In this document: piece by piece, positions 28,651 to 29,285 of the stretch
How positions within the stretch are numbered: the stretch's first letter is position 1
How the letters are laid out: each line of letters starts with the position of its first letter
Origin: a virus
Length of the DNA stretch: 29,285 nt
Strand: one strand, 5' to 3'
IMG/VR virus record: IMGVR_UViG_3300042375_000272
Span: 1-29,285 of that record
Program-made: the position numbers and the translations under genes
The notes under the pieces: generated by a model
What the model was told of the DNA's origin: nothing
Seen by the model: the letters and a program-made list of their open reading frames with translations, nothing else
Database searches by the model: none

Positions 28651-29265
28651 CTATTTTGTTGTTAAAATTGTACCTATTTCGTTTGTTAAGTTCTTAAATT
28701 CGTGGTAATCAAATTCTCCTTGATATTCTTCCTTTACAAAATCCAAGCCTATATAAGCCACGAAATTACCATCTAGGAAATAAGGCGCTATATATAAGCT
28801 TTTAATCCCTTGTCTTTTTAATGCAATCTTTGTGCTAGTTTCCTTTATATTGTCTATGCATTGGTATTGTAACCTATCTAGCAGTATCTGCTGTAAGAAT
28901 ACAGGAAATAAACTAACTGGTAAATTCTGTAAGTTAGCGGCTTCAGAAGATATTCCATTAGCACACACTTCAAAACTCATTGACTGATGGTTACGATGAT
29001 TGCCGTCGTAGTACATAATTGAGTTGTGAAATTGGAATATGTAAGCCCTATCTGCTTTATATCTTAATACAAGGTCATTTAGCATTTGTTGTACGAGAAC
29101 ATTATTGTTAATGTCTTTCTTAACCTCGTCTACCTTTACTTTGGATTCCACTACTTCCGTAATCAAAGCCTTGTAATGAAAAAGTATAAACGCGATTAAT
29201 AGAACAATAACAACTAGTGTTTTCATTTTGCGTATCTGCTCTAATATCGACCTTACCTCGTTCAT
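28651..29265 (-). CDS. Membrane-anchored GAF-like domain protein
   Basis: A 204-residue protein with one N-terminal membrane helix (KTLVVIVLLIAFILFHYKALI, residues 15-35), a short coiled coil (36-55) and a domain with LRYKADRAYIFQFHN (67-81), EVCANGISSEAANLQNLPVSLFPVF and RQGIKSLYIAPYFLDGNFVAYIGLDF. 'ADRAYIFQFHNG' is the signature of GAF-like sensor domains seen in phage proteins at lysis loci. The orientation suggests a cytoplasmic sensor domain bound to the inner membrane. It may report on a small molecule or control lysis timing; the ligand is unknown. Confidence 0.75.
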   Translation of the reverse strand: MNEVRSILEQIRKMKTLVVIVLLIAFILFHYKALITEVVESKVKVDEVKKDINNNVLVQQMLNDLVLRYKADRAYIFQFHNSIMYYDGNHRNHQSMSFEVCANGISSEAANLQNLPVSLFPVFLQQILLDRLQYQCIDNIKETSTKIALKRQGIKSLYIAPYFLDGNFVAYIGLDFVKEEYQGEFDYHEFKNLTNEIGTILTTK

Positions 29266-29285
29266 TATATAAACTCAGTTACTAC

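Noticed and set aside
1-29285. tRNA genes, insertion sequences, integrase or attachment site
   Set aside because: None was seen on reading both strands; the surveyed gaps are too short or are accounted for by other features.

Overview
The window is part of the genome of a tailed double-stranded DNA phage (or prophage) of a Bacteroidota host, most likely a flavobacterium. The evidence is the gene set (TerS/TerL, portal, capsid, S78-type prohead protease, tape measure, VirE/BT4734-type primase-helicase, DUF3127 protein, M15 endolysin), the very AT-rich sequence, and promoters with a Bacteroidota -7 box (TATATTTG, fitting TAnnTTTG). Every supported gene is on the minus strand, so the phage's reading order runs from 29285 down to 1. 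A tape measure without a tail sheath points to a siphovirus-like particle. No integrase, repressor or tRNA was seen, but the portal gene is cut at the left edge, so the genome continues outside.

In transcription order: (1) 29265-27997 is a lysis/membrane cassette (membrane-anchored GAF-like protein, holin-like peptide, M15 peptidase) closed by a strong terminator. (2) From a promoter at 27932-27896 follow small early genes, an adenine nucleotide alpha-hydrolase/PAPS-reductase-like protein flanked by tiny Cys-rich zinc-binding proteins, and a metallophosphoesterase (27837-23913). (3) 23912-23477 is the only large noncoding region. It holds an iteron-like array (TCTACCTTATAT and variants) around an extremely AT-rich core, a likely replication origin. 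Next to it is a promoter, then an approximately 80-nt predicted structured RNA with two 8-nt loops complementary over 7 nt, ending in an intrinsic terminator. (4) 23476-19083 encodes a lipoprotein, a degenerate NUMOD4/HNH protein, a primase-helicase, an SF2 helicase and a VRR-NUC nuclease. (5) A second copy of the 37-nt promoter module (33/37 identical to the one at 27896) drives 19026-15141: small proteins, a recombination pair including a YqaJ-type exonuclease, an RlpA-like secreted protein, an OB-fold protein and a sigma-factor-like protein.

(6) From 15168 leftward runs the late region: a Cys-rich protein, TerS, TerL, tail assembly chaperone with a programmed -1 frameshift site, tail completion proteins, two large tail proteins, tape measure, protease, a probable fibre, scaffold, major capsid protein, major tail protein and portal. 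Tail genes therefore precede head genes, and the portal lies far from the terminase. Terminators follow the major capsid and major tail protein genes, the two products needed in most copies. The sigma-like protein just upstream of the terminase is the obvious candidate for switching on this late block.

Six genes shorter than 60 codons were found by reading the gaps (7206-7382, 17073-17246, 17243-17395, 25335-25514, 27079-27219, 27694-27837). The observations most worth following are the kissing-loop RNA beside the iteron array, the frameshift site, and the duplicated promoter module. All family assignments rest on reading motifs by eye; no database search was run.
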